This document shows, in pieces, positions 1 through 12,832 of a DNA stretch of 64,000 nucleotides. Within the stretch, counting starts at the first letter, position 1. The number at the start of each line of letters is the position of its first letter. Where the stretch lies: the NCBI GenBank assembly GCA_026936325.1, contig JAPTHN010000012.1:38760537-38824536 (forward strand), in the 5' to 3' direction. Made by a program: the position numbers and the translations under genes. The DNA comes from Platynereis dumerilii. Lineage: Eukaryota > Annelida > Polychaeta > Phyllodocida > Nereididae. A model generated the notes under the pieces. It had not been told where the DNA came from, did no database searches, and saw only the letters and a program-made list of their open reading frames with translations.

Positions 1-2732
1 AATTCATCTTCAACCACATTCATGTCACATCTTTTACAAAAACGATCCTCTGCCACAACATATGGTCGTTTGTGTCTACCTAGTTCTATGTGAAGGTTAT
101 GAGAACTTAATCGAAATCTAGCAATGCTCTGATAGAGACATTTAGGGAGGTTTATATTTAAGTAAGGCTCGAGACGAAAATCTTTCTTAAATAATTTGTA
201 TGTTCTAAGCTTTGGGTTTTTACAACTGTCATTTAATTCAGCTAGCATTTTAGTTTGTGCTTGATCATATAATTTTGTTACCATTCTATTCACACTGGCA
301 TCTTCATTAATATTGTATGCTGAGATCTCATGGACTCTAGCCAGCCAACAAGGCTTTTTCTTTATCTGTAAATATTTTTGTATTTCATAGCATTCATTAA
401 GCAAAACAGGACAGTTGCCCGATTTTAACCTTTCCAAGTATTTTATAGCAGATACCTGTTGTCTGCAGAGTAGTGGAAATCGCCCTGTGTCAGCAAGCAC
501 AGCGACAGTGGAAGTTTGAAGCCTAACACCAAGAAGATTTTTAAGAAACTGTAGTTGGATTTTCTCAAGCACTCTAATTTCTTTCACTGAAAACCATATT
601 TCACTGTGATATTCAAGGATAGGCATGACATGTGAATCAAACATCTTTAGATAGACTTTTGCTGGTAAATATCCAACAGTAGATTTCACACGCTCCTTGA
701 GTGCATGCATTGCTTTTTGTGCCTGAGTCGCGAGATGGTCATGCATTTTTTCATAAATTTTACCTGTGCTACTGATAATATGTCCAAGATATTTATACGA
801 CTCGACTACCTCTAGACTATCACCACCTATTGAGAACTCATAGGAAGTATCATTTGTTGCCTGACGTCTATTTGGCTGTACTACCATTATCTTGCTTTTT
901 TCTGAGTTGATCAACAAGTGCCATTTTCTACAATAAGATGCAAGGTTGTCTAACAATTTCTGCATTCCCGACGCACTGCCGGAGACTAGTACAAGGTCAT
1001 CTGCATACAGAAGATGAGTGAATACGACATTGTTGATTTCAATACCACTACTTTTGTCAAAGTACTCATTCATATCAGATAGAAATAAATTAAACAGTTT
1101 AGGACTGACAATACCACCCTGGAGAACACCATGGGTACTATCAATACTTGATCCAAGTTGACCCTGCCATCTAACCCTAGCACCTGATTTTGAGAACATG
1201 CTTTGAATGACATTCAACAACCTGCCTCCATATCCCTTTTTAATTAATTTGTAATAGAGGAAAGTACGGTTTACAAAGTCAAATGCCTTAGAAAAATCAA
1301 CGAAGGTAATGAACAGTGGTTTTTTCTTGTGCCTGTGATAAGACATTAATGTGTCTATAATGAATACATTGTCACTGGTTCTACACCCTTTACAGAAACC
1401 AAATTGGTGTGGATCAGCTGAATTAGTTGCTTCCTCTTGGAAAACTAATCTTTTATTGACAATAGATTCAAAAATTTTTCCCATACAAGCCATCAAAGTT
1501 AATTTGCGATAATTATCTGGTTCACTCTGACTGCCTTTTTTATGCAAGGGCTGGATAATTCCTTCTGCCCATTTATCAGGGTAAGCACCTTTCTCCCAAA
1601 TATAGTTGAAAGTTATAGTCAAAGGCTCAGTTAGATAATCAGAGAGATATTTATAGAACTCATTACTTATACCATCAATTCCTGGAGCTTTACCAGACTT
1701 AAGATGCTTCAGTTCAGTTTCTACCTCATGCAATGTGATTGGGGCATCAGTAATAAATGGAGAGAGATGTGGCGTATTGTTGTATGAATTCATAAAACGC
1801 GCTACTTCATTTAGAAATTGCATGTCAAATTTCTCTTGAACAACCACTGGTGGAGACTGAATGCCTGAGAAATAAGTCTCAAATGCATTTAGAGTTATAT
1901 TGGAGGTGAACGTAACCGAACTATTTCTCTTCAAGCTATCCCAAAATTTCCAGTAATCTTGGGGATTATTACTTTCCATAGTACTTAACTCTGTTCTAAT
2001 ATTATTTTGATATACTCGTTTCTTTCTTTGCAAAGTAGAACGATATTCCCTTTTTAAACTATTGTATTCTACAAGGTTAATTGAAGAGTTTAAATCATTG
2101 TGCTTAGAGAAGTCATTGACTTTTCGTTTAAGAGATTTGCACTCAGTGTCAAACCACTCATTCCTAGGAAATGTATCGGAGGCTGCCCTCAGATGTTTCT
2201 TTTGAAAATTTCTAGAAATGGCAGATTCCAATAAGGTATATAATTCAGTGACAGCATTGTCTACACCTGTATTGGAGACAATACAATCCATGAATGTGTC
2301 ATAAAGTGACAAACAATGGACATCCGTCAATGTTGGCATTAAATTTGCTGCTTTTTGCAAATCAAATTCATATCTATAAAATTTCATACATGAAGCCGGT
2401 AGGGAGTCGTGTGCATTTGACTCAGAAGCCGAAGCCAACTCATCAGAGTTCATAAGTTTTATAGAAAATATCAGGGGCCTGTGGTCTGAATCACTATTAA
2501 GTGGATCAATATCGAAACCGCATAGGTTCTGATAAAACTGTGCATCACATATTAGGTAGTCAATCAAACTTTTGCCGTTTGCAGTGTAACAAGTGAAGGT
2601 TCCTGTGCTCCTATTCCTATCAAAACTAGAAACTCCTGCCGCAGAGCGACAACAAAAGAGGTGGCCCTGCCACTTGGTCCTGTAATTACTTTCATTCACC
2701 AGGATGATTTGCGGGACAACCACAAAATTCTG
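1..2732 (-). mobile_element. 5'-truncated non-LTR retrotransposon (LINE), reverse transcriptase ORF
   Basis: A minus-strand frame is open for 910 codons from 2732 to the window edge; I checked the frame at four separated places and all agree. It starts inside the C-terminal third of an apurinic-type endonuclease (motif SDHRPLIFSI near 2480), then gives a full reverse transcriptase: GIDGISNEFYK near 1670, FVDFSKAFD near 1290, GVLQGGIVSPKLFN near 1110 and the catalytic YADDLVLVSG near 990. A thumb region and a C-terminal cysteine pair (FCKRC) at the edge suggest the usual CCHC tail of CR1/Jockey-group LINEs. The first two thirds of the endonuclease are missing, the common 5' truncation; a GATA microsatellite follows within 30 bp. 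The 3' end is outside the window. The exact clade (CR1, L2, Rex1/Daphne) is not decided. Confidence 0.9.
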
Positions 2733-5655
2733 TCATTTTAAAACATTTGTCATGTATAGATAGATAGACAGATAGGTAGACATGTATTTATAGTATAGAA
2801 ATAGGCCTATATGCATCAGAGAAAAAAGCTTCTCCAATCGAACATTTCATAAAAATTGTCAGTAATTTGAACTTGGCTGGAAACAGTACATCGTCTGACA
2901 AGGACAGACTGGCGCATTTTCCTGACTGTGAGCAACTTTGTAATTTTTGCTTTGTTAAACCTGATTTTAAAAATGAGATGTGCTAATTGATTGTCAAATG
3001 AAATTTATGAAAAGGCTGATTTATTGTCGTTCTCACCTCAGCAGATATTTACACTCAGTGCTCAATGGAGCATAGAAAAAAATCCCATGTCACACAATCA
3101 CTTGAGTGTTGAGTGACCAACCATATGTATACGATTATTTTGTTGCTTTTCTTGTTTCCCTGAAGTACATGTAAGATGTAACTTTTTAAAAAGCAGTTGT
3201 AAATGTGGTACAACGGGGAAAGCTCTCTTTGCTCATTTTTAAGTGTCAAGAAATCATTTTTGGGCAATCATTAATTGGCCTAACGGCTGTGTATTGAACA
3301 CCATGTTAGGCCTGTTTTTATTTACACGAATCCTTCTCTGTCAATGGCAATTACTGTCTGCATTTTAAGTGCAAATTACATATAATCCACTCAATTCCAA
3401 TTTAAACATAGCTTTTAAATTTACGAAAATAAGAAATCGTGATTCTGCAGAATCATCTTCAAATGCTTTCTTCAACCCGTTGAAGGATGTGAAATAAAAT
3501 GCAGAAGTGGTTAAAAATTTACTTATTTCTCTCCCTGCATTTCTTTTCTTCCCATGCATGCTCTTTTTCATCTATCCATTGATCCATCTATGATCTATCT
3601 ATTGTACCTAAGTATGTTTTACCTGGTAATCATACAATTGAATGTGAAGTGTCAACACAATATTTAGGCCTCCTCTGATTGCAATTCACAGTGAATTTCA
3701 CACCAAGCCTACAATTTATAAGTGCATCTCAGTCTAATTAATTATCATTGCCCGATTTCAGCCAATCAGGGACCAGGTAGCATATGACCCTGGCTGTTGA
3801 CCAATCAGAATACCTGTTAGATTGATAGAGCGGGAATTTCAAGTTTTTCAGCCAGCTCCCCAGTCCTAAACTGGCACAGGATTACGTAGTTAAAAGAGCA
3901 CCAATGAAATAGTGAATACCCACATGTGACATTTAAGAACATAAAGAGCAAATGCCGACACTTTATAAGGGGGAAATTGGCCATAGAAAGCCCAAAAGTA
4001 TAACCAAAGTTTGGACCAACTGGAGGCATCTTGTATGATTCCAATGAGAGGTGGGGCCACCTCTCAATAACCATTCATAATTCTCAAGTCACTCATACCC
4101 GCTAGACAGCAATTTTAGAGATACATAGTCAGAGCAAGACCGATAGATAGATAAATGGACCGACAAATTTATAAGACAGATAGATGGATATCAAAATAGA
4201 CATAATCATAGACCTATCAGGCTACCACTGACACATGCACTGATCATAAATAATGTGAAAGAGAGCCCTAGATTACTAAAATGAATTTTGTGTTGGACTT
4301 CGCACAATACTTCAAATTGCATGTATTTGTCTGTGTCATAGAGAAGAATTATCAAACATATACATTGAACTTATCTATCTATTGGTTTTTAGAGTGCAGG
4401 CCAATTGTAGATGCCTGGTTCCAATGCAGTGATAACCTCACTCAGTGCTCAGAGCTGCTCAGTGCATTTTAGCAGCTGCAACTAGCTGCAACTGCATGCA
4501 CTGATTCTGTGATTCATGCTCAGTTTGAGAACACAAGCAACTTGTCAAATGAAATGTAGCCATGTTTACTTACCAATAAAACTGATGCTGATGTTCACAC
4601 CACTTCTCAAACACTGTCACATCACGACTGACACCAATTGATCACTGGTGTTCCTTTGACCTGATCCACAAAAACAGCTGATTTGTGTTTACATCACATG
4701 ACTTGAGTGGCACTGCAGTCTGTCTTCTAGCTGGTGCTGCCACACTGTGTCAAGAACTTTTTGGAAGAAATTTTCGTCTGCTGCATGAACAGAAGTTTGG
4801 AGCCTTTTTCTTGTAAGTTCTATAAATCTTTTTGTTTGAAACTTTGAACTAAAATTTGTGGGTCAAGTTCCATTTAGGGCTGACCATTTAATGTCCTGGG
4901 GTGGGGCTTGGAGTTTTTTTTTAAAAGTAGATCATTTCTTGCTCAGTTGTAGTGAAATAAATGTGTACATTCTTTTTGGGCAGGACTTCTGGAAATAAAT
5001 AATTTCTCTCAGGGGTTTTTCATAATAAGGCCTTGCTTGATTCTGGAATAATATTATGACTATTATAGATATGTGAAAAGATACTTGAAGAGTAACTCAA
5101 AAAGTGATTTATAAAAATATTTATTTTGTAGTACAGAACCATTCACAAGAAACAATGTTGACAATCACTTTTATCAGGTCACATAATTATTCAGGTTAAA
5201 TGAATAAGCAGGTAAGTAACTTTGGCAACACTTAATAATTAGTCTTAAAAACCTGTGTTTATACATCCGTTTCGCATCAGTATTGACATTAGCTCTTACA
5301 TTTTAAACTCTAATATATTCGCCTACACGAAACAATATTTCGGTTTTAATGACTTCTGATATTGAATTCTGATGAAAATCATTGAGCATGAGTAAAATAT
5401 TTGTTATATCAACTTCAGTATGGACTTTAAAATCAGATTAAAGTATAACCATCTTTTCAAGTGTTCATGAATATGGAGACTAAAATGGATAATCAGGTCT
5501 TGACCAGTTACTACTAAATGTAAAAGACTTTTAAAACAATAAATGGTTGAAAATGCAAGTACCAGGTTTTTGTAGCAGGCCTATCAATTTTATAATAGTC
5601 AAGTTTTATTATAATGAGATCGATGGTAGATTCAAAACCAATCAAGAACCATTCA
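2733..5655. other. non-coding stretch without a recognised gene
   Basis: AT-rich intergenic or intronic sequence. Small GATA-type microsatellites lie at about 2754-2790 and 4137-4190. A short motif at 4868-4920 (gaccatttaatgtcctgggg) recurs in altered form at about 17930-17975, so it is a dispersed repeat fragment. Short ORFs here have no recognisable domain. Confidence 0.6.
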
Positions 5656-5894
5656 TACACTCTAAAAAATGTCGGGACAAAATTGGTTTTTTAGATTCAA
5701 AATGGTTTTTTGAAAAACCAAATTTCAATGCAAAACCAAAATGGATTTTTAAAAAAATCCATTTTGGTTTTCTGCATTGAAATTTGGCAAATTTTTAAAA
5801 AAATCCATTTTGGTTTTTTGCATTGAAATTTGGTTTTTCAAAAAACCATTTTGAATCTAAAAAACCAATTTTGTCTGGAATTTTTTAGAGTGTA
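5656..5894. mobile_element. foldback MITE with ACACTCTAAAAAAT ends
   Basis: The left end TACACTCTAAAAAAT is matched by the inverted right end ATTTTTTAGAGTGTA, with TA as the likely target duplication. Almost the whole 239 bp is inverted repeat: blocks such as aaaccaaatttcaatgcaaa and their complements alternate, so a transcript would fold into a long hairpin. The 77-codon frame across it is a by-product. No transposase; a non-autonomous element. Confidence 0.85.
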
Positions 5895-7299
5895 TTTTTA
5901 ATGACTCCCAAGTCGTCTTGCTTTCCGTTATAGGCGAAGCGAAAGCTATAAATTTGAGATGCATCCGCATTGAATGATCTTAGCTCTCCAAAGTGCAGTA
6001 ACTTCTCAAATATTTGTGCAATTTTTAAAATGTTTTTCAAGAAACAGAAATATATCTAAAATAATTGTATAATCACATGTCAGAGTCTCACTGCGATCTG
6101 GCACAACGAAGCCTCACTAGCTGTGCCAGCGCCCACGAGAGGTTCTGAGAATGCTAAATGACTGGCAGATGTCATATAAATTAACGATTTGATAAATTAT
6201 GAAATACGAATGTCATTCACAGAATCTGATAACATATACATACATCTGTATACAGGGTATTATCAGACATTTTCAGAACATTACAATGGGTAAGTTTTTA
6301 CAGAAGAACCAACAATACATTTTTACGATTATAAACATATATATATTTTTTTGTTCGTTAAGAGTCAGTCAAAGAGAAATGTTATAATAAGGCACCACAT
6401 CCAAAGAGGACTGGCTTGCCCAACATGGCCTTGGTAACTTTTACATTTTGTCAGAATCGATGTCTTTCAAAGTGTTAACCATTGTTCTATTAGCGAAGCA
6501 CCAATCATAGACAGAGACTCGTATTGTGTCCATCCTTCTTTACCATTTCAGAATATCATCGAACATAACAGTTACAGCTATGGAAATACGCATGATTACC
6601 AAATTGTACCAAAAACTCCTTGTGAGATCATATATCCTGTATTTGCCCGGCTTAATATAATTGTATTAAAATATTGGCCAACGCAGTACATGGTGAATAT
6701 ATTCCATAGGCCTATCCCGTAGCATAGTATAACACATACTCAATGACGCATATTCTGATTTTCTGATGTCTCCTTATGGCAAACACCGCTCATTTTGATG
6801 TAAAAGATAGGTCCTTGTGGGGATCTCCTCAAACATCAAATTTAATCACAAATTCTCCCCCAACTGTAACCGTACTAGAACTTTATACTCCTTCTTCATA
6901 CCGTATCGGACAAATAGATCTTTTTTCGATTTAATGGTTGATTAAAGCACTGTCAAAACAAAAAGTAATCCATATTGAGATATGATTTTATGAACACATT
7001 TTGGGCAATGCAGTTGGAATTTTATCCTATAATAATAACCACAAGGAAAATGTAACAATTTGTGACACAGTTTCCCTTCCATTTCTGTGATAGCTATGGA
7101 AATTCTTTGGTGAATCCTTTTTCATTGTATCACATTGACATTCACATAACAAAAGTAAATGTCCCTTTCGGTATTACTTTTTATCATTCATATGTCCCGT
7201 TTGCAATTGCAATCTCTTTCTCGGTCATCCTTTTGTTTATGAGAGAGCTTACAATTGGTTAAAGTTGAGGTTTACTGATTTCGACTTCAACAATAGCAT
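5895..7299. other. non-coding stretch without a recognised gene
   Basis: AT-rich. A small imperfect hairpin built on ctggcacaa / ctgtgccag lies near 6098-6128. No exon with family similarity and no transposon ends were found. Confidence 0.5.
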
Positions 7300-8160
7300 T
7301 TTGGTGACTTTACACACAGATAGTAACCTTATGTCACAGAGAGTCACACTGCTGTTATTCCATTATCACTATCCACCGGACTATCCATCAGGTTTTGACC
7401 GTTCTTGACATGTTTCAGTAGAAACTCATTCATTCAGAAGCATCCTCCATCTCATTCATTCTTGTCTTTAAATCAAACTTTGACTCATATCAGACTGTTA
7501 CGGTAGCATTTCGGCAAGTTGATGCAAAAGATAGTATCCAAATGATGTCATAGAGCATAGAGAGTTATTCCACCATAGCTATCCATTGGGTTTTGTCTGT
7601 TTTGCACGTGTTTTAGAAACATTCTCGCACTGGTTCGATCCAGCTCTGACTGATATCAGACTGTTACGATAGCATTTTGGACAGTTGACACCACTCCATG
7701 CATCATCTTTTGTCCATTCTACATGTAGATGTTTTCTAGCGAAATCTCATTCATTCAGAAGCATTCTCTCCCTGGCTTAAGCGAACTTTGACCAATATCA
7801 GATTGTCACAATAGCATTTTTGTTTGTAGGCACAACACTTTTTGGTATCCATTTAATTGATGCCAGTCACACTTCTGTTATCTCACCATCACTGTGTAGT
7901 GTGTACCACACTTAACCATTGGGTTTTGTCCTTTCTAGACATGTTTAGGTAAAATCTCATTCATTCTCCCGCTTGTAAATGAACTTCGACTAACATCAGA
8001 CTGTTACAATAGCATTTTGGCAAGTTCACATGAAAGATAGTATCCGAATGATGTCACAGAGAGTCACAGTGCTGTTATTCCATCATCACTATCAACCACA
8101 CTATCCATTGGGTTTTGTCCGTTTTTGACGTGCTTCAGTAAAATCTCGTTCTCTCGCTCG
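7300..8160. repeat. degenerate tandem array, about five copies, ending inside the last GPCR exon
   Basis: A unit of roughly 150-190 bp recurs: 'tatcagactgttacaatagc', then 'agatagtatccaaatgatgt', 'gtcacagagagtcac', 'ctgctgttattccat', 'ccattgggttttgtcc' and 'tctcattcattc'. Copies begin near 7310, 7510, 7640, 7785 and 7985. The copy nearest the gene contains the receptor's stop codon and last 30 or so codons; the others carry diverged, stop-containing versions. The array therefore seems to have grown from the end of the coding exon plus its 3' flank. Confidence 0.75.
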
Positions 8161-8337
8161 TTTAAACGGACTTTAACATAAGGAGTGCGACTGTGCCTGC
8201 GAATGTTCGTGAATCGAGTGCTTCTGTCGAAGTCCGTGTTGAAATCTGACCCGGAATTGTCCCTGTTACATTGGTGGTCTTCGTGACACGGACAGCAGAT
8301 GAAAAGAGAACACAAGCGCTCCAAAAGGCTGGATCTT
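8064..8337 (-). CDS. NPSR/CCAP-type neuropeptide GPCR, last exon: cytoplasmic C-terminal tail
   Basis: Terminal coding exon of the receptor. A TTGCATTTCAG acceptor precedes the first base at 8337; one base completes the codon split with the previous exon (CG|A, Arg), then 91 codons including a TAA stop at 8064-8066. The product begins RRSSLLERLCSLFICCPC; the cysteine run looks like the palmitoylation site that ends helix 8 in class A receptors. The rest is a charged tail with several Ser/Thr residues, of the kind used for kinase and arrestin binding, ending DSVVDSDDGITAL. The exon end lies inside a degenerate tandem array. The tail is not conserved enough alone to name the receptor; the assignment comes from the upstream exons. 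Confidence 0.85.
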
Positions 8338-8812
8338 CTGAAATGCAAAATGGTATGGTCAATTTTTTAATTTCAAGTTGTACATGTTGGCCTACATTGT
8401 ATTTTTATAAAATCAAGTGGCAGTGCAGTGCCCATGCAAAAGTTCAACTCGGTTTGACTTATATATGTCTTATACATTATTTCATAATTCTACACGTACT
8501 GGTGACCACATTACAAGAAATCATGTTTTACTTTTTGTTTGATATGTAAGAAAAACATGCAAATCAAAGCAGTAGTGGAAATAGAGTAAATATCTTTAAT
8601 TATTATTGACTATTTATTAATTTTTTCGATTAATGATTGATTGACTTTAGGGTCTTCATTTACAGTTAAATATGTTCCAATTTGCACTAAGTGGGCTTAA
8701 CAGGATTGACAAAGCTATGGTAATGAGACAAGATGAATTGTGCAGGATGAAATATCCATCTGACATTAGTTGCGTTGTGATTTGAATATAGAAAATTACA
8801 TAATGTTCTTAC

Positions 8813-9017
8813 CGAGTAAGGCGTGATTTGCTGCGACAGACGCAGTTCATAGAATGAGTGCTGAAGACGCAGTATATGACAGGGTTGGCCGCAGAATTCA
8901 AAGATGCTAAACTCTGGATGAATACTGACACGGCCACTTTTCGTTGCGACATTGAAATCTGACCAAAGACATCCAGGAGATCGAAGATGAAAAAGGGACT
9001 CCAGCAAACTATGAAAA
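8813..9017 (-). CDS. NPSR/CCAP-type neuropeptide GPCR, exon with TM6 end, ECL3 and TM7
   Basis: Preceded by a CTTTCCAG acceptor and ended by GGTAAGAA. Two bases complete the split valine codon, then 67 codons and two bases. It encodes [18 protein letters not shown], the CWxP of TM6 with the FDLLD pattern typical of neuropeptide-S and CCAP receptors (family knowledge: vertebrate NPSR1 has CWSPYFLFDILD). TM7 follows with [12 protein letters not shown], the NPxxY motif in its NPVIY form, as in vasopressin/NPS-type receptors. Splice phase fits both neighbours. Confidence 0.95.
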
Positions 9018-9066
9018 CTGGAAAGAAAAACAGGAAAAAGGTTATTGTAAGAAAAATATTCTTATT

Positions 9067-9133
9067 TTAAATATTGAAGACTACAATATAAAATATTGAA
9101 GACTACAATATAAAATATTGAAGACTACAATAT
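9067..9133. repeat. 22-bp tandem repeat, three copies
   Basis: Three copies of AAAATATTGAAGACTACAAT plus AT in a row, inside the intron between the ICL3 and TM7 exons. Confidence 0.9.
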
Positions 9134-9146
9134 AGACTATCTGATA

Positions 9147-9419
9147 TGGCATCCCAAAAAAGTGAAAGTCTGAAATTCATTGGGGCTATCCATGTGTTTG
9201 GGTGGACTGAAACGGATAATTTGTGAACTATTAGCAAAAATAGCAATTTTCGCATGAAAATTCAATGTTAAACCCCCATCTACCTTTGGGGCTCTTGAGC
9301 AACATCTAAAACACCTTCAAATGAGCTGAAATTTTACATGGGAGTCAGAGAGGGGCTATAGAACACATTTGGAGTTCAGCCCCAATGAATTTCAGACTTT
9401 CACTTTTCATGGGACACCA
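9147..9419. mobile_element. MITE with 35-bp inverted ends
   Basis: The left end (about 9148-9189, 'gtgaaagtctgaaattcatt') is repeated inverted at about 9376-9418 ('aatgaatttcagactttcac'). About 270 bp, no coding potential. Non-autonomous DNA transposon. Confidence 0.85.
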
Positions 9420-10588
9420 TTAACTATCAGGGATACTGACTTCATTGTAAGCCGAAAAGAAAATTAGGATTTCAGCTCAAGTTTGGTTTTGCTCCTCCGG
9501 ACTGAATGGTGAATAAATGCTGGCTTGGCTGAAAACACAGACACAGTAGTCTAGGGAGGGGCCAGATCTTTTTCAGCATTCGCAGATCTGGACAGTCACT
9601 TTTTTTTTTCTTTGAAATATAAGGGATCCGCAAATGATTAACAAAATCTCTTAAATATATATCAAGCTATCACCACAGAGAGATTTGCTTGCCGACAACT
9701 CCTGTTTATTGTGTATATATTATTTGCAAAGAAACACAGAAAGGTCGGCCGGTATATATTACCTTTCGCAGTAAGATTATTCACCTTCGTGTCCCACACA
9801 GGACTGATAGGTAAAGTTAATGATGAGCCAATTTTAGATTCTTTTAGAAATGTATACTGTATCGACTTTGTTGCATTGTAGCACTGCGCATATACATTGT
9901 GGCTGAATGTCTATAAATTGTGGCTGTATGTGTATACATTGTGGCTATAGTCAGGTCTCAACAGTCAGTAATCAGCTAGTTTCTGTCAACAGCTCATCAA
10001 GTTGCAACTGACTATTTCTGTCAGATGAGGAGTGTGATGGTGGAAACTTATCTCTTAATAATACTCCCAGGCAGTCTCTATTTTTGTCGTAACATAGGGC
10101 CTAATGTGTTCTCATACAATCCCAGTGCTGTTATGATTCACTTATTGAGTTGGGGAAGACTGAAGACTGAATATTATGTGTACATTGTATAATGAATATA
10201 TATGACGTACAGTCAGAATGTCTGAAATTAGTTATTCTACTAATGCATATATATATACACTGTACACTGAAAGACAAAAGTAATGCATATGTTGTGTAGC
10301 CAAGAACCTCATCTGTGTACTCAATATAATGTTCTGCCTAACACAAGCTTTACATAAAATAAACCATAAAGTCTAAAGATAATGGTCTTGGGGTTCATTC
10401 AAAGGTTGAGATGTTCTCTCATCTGTAGCATCCCCTACAACATCACGAAACATGCCTTCATTACAATGGGGGGTATCTTGAGTTCTGGTTGCTCTTCTGG
10501 GTCCAAAACCTTTTTGTTTATTCCTTGTCTACCCTAGCTCCCTGTAACAGGCAGATTTCTTTGATACACTTGACAGATGAACATCATA

Positions 10589-11267
10589 AACTCAGCAACA
10601 TTAAAAACGCACACATTTTAGAACAGCTTAAGAACTAACTTGTACTGCAGATATTCCATTGAAACTTCACATTGATGTTGGTTGATATCTCTTGAAAATT
10701 TCATGAAGAAAGAATATGAAACGGCTGGAATAGGCCACTTTTCGTGCAAGATGTCCAAAAACCAAAATCACTACCAATGCAATTTGGTCCAAAATCGATT
10801 TCACGTAAATTCTGTCACAGCTCAATATTTGTTGTGTGGAAATAATCAAGGTGGTCACTCCTGCTTTTTATGGGATTTTGTGAGTTTTTGGTTGATTCTT
10901 CTGCCAAGTTGGTGTTTTTCACATCTGTTTGTCACATCATTTTCAACAATTTTGCGCCATGAGCATATGCAATTATTCTGTTTTGGTCAAATTTTGAGCT
11001 GAAATCTTGTTGGACATCTGTTTTGACCAGTTGAGATCAATAATAAAGTGACAGCATCTGTACTCCACTCCCCAATCCCTTTTTTAATTTTCAAATTTAG
11101 AATTTGACATGATGTCACAAAAGCATGTCTGGATATAAGAAATATCCATGAATCCTGTTCAAACCTTCACAATTTTCAGATAAGAAGCCAAGTTACATGA
11201 AGATAAATCTAGTGCTTCAAAAATTATGATACTTTGAAAATGTGTGCGTTTTTAATGTTGCTGAGTT
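10589..11267. mobile_element. non-autonomous TA-target DNA transposon, 679 bp
   Basis: Inverted ends AACTCAGCAACATTAAAAAC continuing GCACACATTTT, 31 bp and matching at both ends, flanked by TA on each side (10587-10588, 11268-11269). TA duplication and size fit a Tc1/mariner-type internal deletion product or MITE. The 106-codon frame inside has no transposase motif that I recognise. Confidence 0.85.
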
Positions 11268-11714
11268 TACACTCTACAACATTAAGCTGGGTTTTCACAC
11301 CTGCACCATTCCAATAGTTTCATCCCCGTCATATTCTGTAATTGGGGACACAATAAATTCAGTTGTAAAAGAATTTTGTGCTAGAATGTTTAAGGATTCA
11401 TATTAGCTCACACGAAACTGCATACCTGCAAATGGTATGGGTCAAGAGCAAAAAGTGTGTTTTCTGAAAACTCCTCTTTGACAACCATTTTTAAAAACAA
11501 AAATTTTTCCCGGTTCAGTGATTAATTGTTTGTGACCCTGTTTTCGGACGTCTTACACCACGGAACCATCATATTGACTATACCCCTCGAACATTTTGTC
11601 CTCACAACATATGCATAACTTTTGTCTTTCAGCGTATAAGAAGACCAAAGACCTTTACTGTCAGGCAACTAGATTTAACATTATACAAATGCACAGGTAA
11701 ATGGATCTACATAG

Positions 11715-11745
11715 AAAGATAGATAGATAGATAGATAGATAGGTG
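11715..11745. repeat. GATA microsatellite
   Basis: Run of GATA units in an intron of the GPCR gene. Confidence 0.9.
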
Positions 11746-11953
11746 AAATAAAATTGTTATAAATTATTCCACTTTGTTCAAACAATTCGGAAATGACTTT
11801 GTTAAAGGTTTCTGTGATTTAGTCAAGTTCGCGGTAGCAAAATACTCAATTTTGTTGCCTCACCCATACATTAAGATGAAATTTTTACTCTACATGGGAA
11901 GTTGAAGGAATAACAGCAGTGGTGTAATTTAAAGACAAGACAAAAATACCTAC

Positions 11954-12085
11954 CAAGAACAATGACTAAAGTCATTTTGATTGTTTTTATCCTGGCTTTA
12001 GGTATAACTCCCCTTGAGCTTGTGTTTGATATAGAAATCTGAGATTGAACCGGTTGTCGTCCATTTTCGTTGTTTCTTCTTATGC
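11954..12085 (-). CDS. NPSR/CCAP-type neuropeptide GPCR, exon with ICL3 and start of TM6
   Basis: Acceptor ACTTCAG, donor GGTAGGT. Two bases join the last base of the previous exon (Gly), 43 codons follow, and one base is carried to the next. The product has a basic intracellular loop 3 and ends KARIKTIKMTLVIVL, the cytoplasmic base of TM6. The KAKIKxIK pattern is shared with NPSR1 and related receptors. This part contacts the G protein in the family. Confidence 0.93.
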
Positions 12086-12391
12086 CTGAAGTGAAAAATG
12101 TAGTAATTGTATTGTAAATTATCAATAATGGTATGTTGAGATTGACTTCGTCTGTCTAATGGACTATAAAAAAATTCAACATTCACATTTAATTTATTAT
12201 TAGTTTGCTTTCAGTGTGTCTAAAATGTTTTGTGTCCGTAAAAAATACGCTTAAGAATTCAACTGTAACAAACGAAGGACTTGAAAGCAGTCTGTCAAAC
12301 CAAATTCTAAGCCCCGGACAATCATAACAGCTGTTCTATTCTCCATTTTGGGAAAAAGAGAAAACAATTTAAGATATTTTAAGATACCTAC

Positions 12392-12536
12392 CTTTACCAA
12401 TAAACCTATGAGTAGGCCTGGTGCTACCATCTAGTGAGCCTTTGCTCCATATAATGATGACGATGACGGTGTAACAAATTGTGATGATGATTGCTGGTAA
12501 AATGAAGAGTAGGAGGGCGAGGACTGATACGTAAAG
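12392..12536 (-). CDS. NPSR/CCAP-type neuropeptide GPCR, exon with TM5
   Basis: Too short for a 60-codon ATG frame but clear by phase and content. Acceptor TTTCAG before CTT TAC GTA, donor GGTAGGTA after GGT AAA G. It reads LYVSVLALLLFILPAIIITI then CYTVIVIIIWSKG, a TM5 with the family's proline and the Y near its cytoplasmic end. Forty-eight codons plus one base; the extra base pairs with the two leading bases of the ICL3 exon. Confidence 0.93.
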
Positions 12537-12639
12537 CTGAAATAGGAGATAAAGACTTTACATGAAAATGTATGATTGAAAATGGATACATTGTTTATGG
12601 CTTTGCATCATGTGTCCATACTCCTGATACTCTATACAG

Positions 12640-12832
12640 GTTCCTCTGTGACCTAATGGTTAAGAGAGCTTGTTGGTGCAACATGTGGCTCTGAGGGCAC
12701 TGGTTCAAATCTTACCTTGGGAACTCAATTTAGTCGGAGCCCATGGGACTGAAAATAGAGAGGAGTTGTATCCAATGTACTGTGCTGGGGCAACTGAAAC
12801 ACTTGGCATCCCTGAATTAATAGGGTATGTGC
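12640..12832 (+). mobile_element. tRNA-derived SINE, family A, plus strand
   Basis: A box A-like GTGACCTAATGGTTAAGAG near 12649 and box B GGTTCAAATC at 12702-12711 mark a tRNA-like RNA polymerase III head. The body runs through 'gagcccatgggactg' to 'cctgaattaatagggtatgt'. The same sequence lies inverted at 22507-22695. The head is too degenerate to be a working tRNA gene. Confidence 0.8.

Noticed and set aside
4600-4820. Possible promoter and first exon on the plus strand ending at a donor-like CTTGTAAGT
   Set aside because: No open frame or downstream exon on the plus strand to support a gene.
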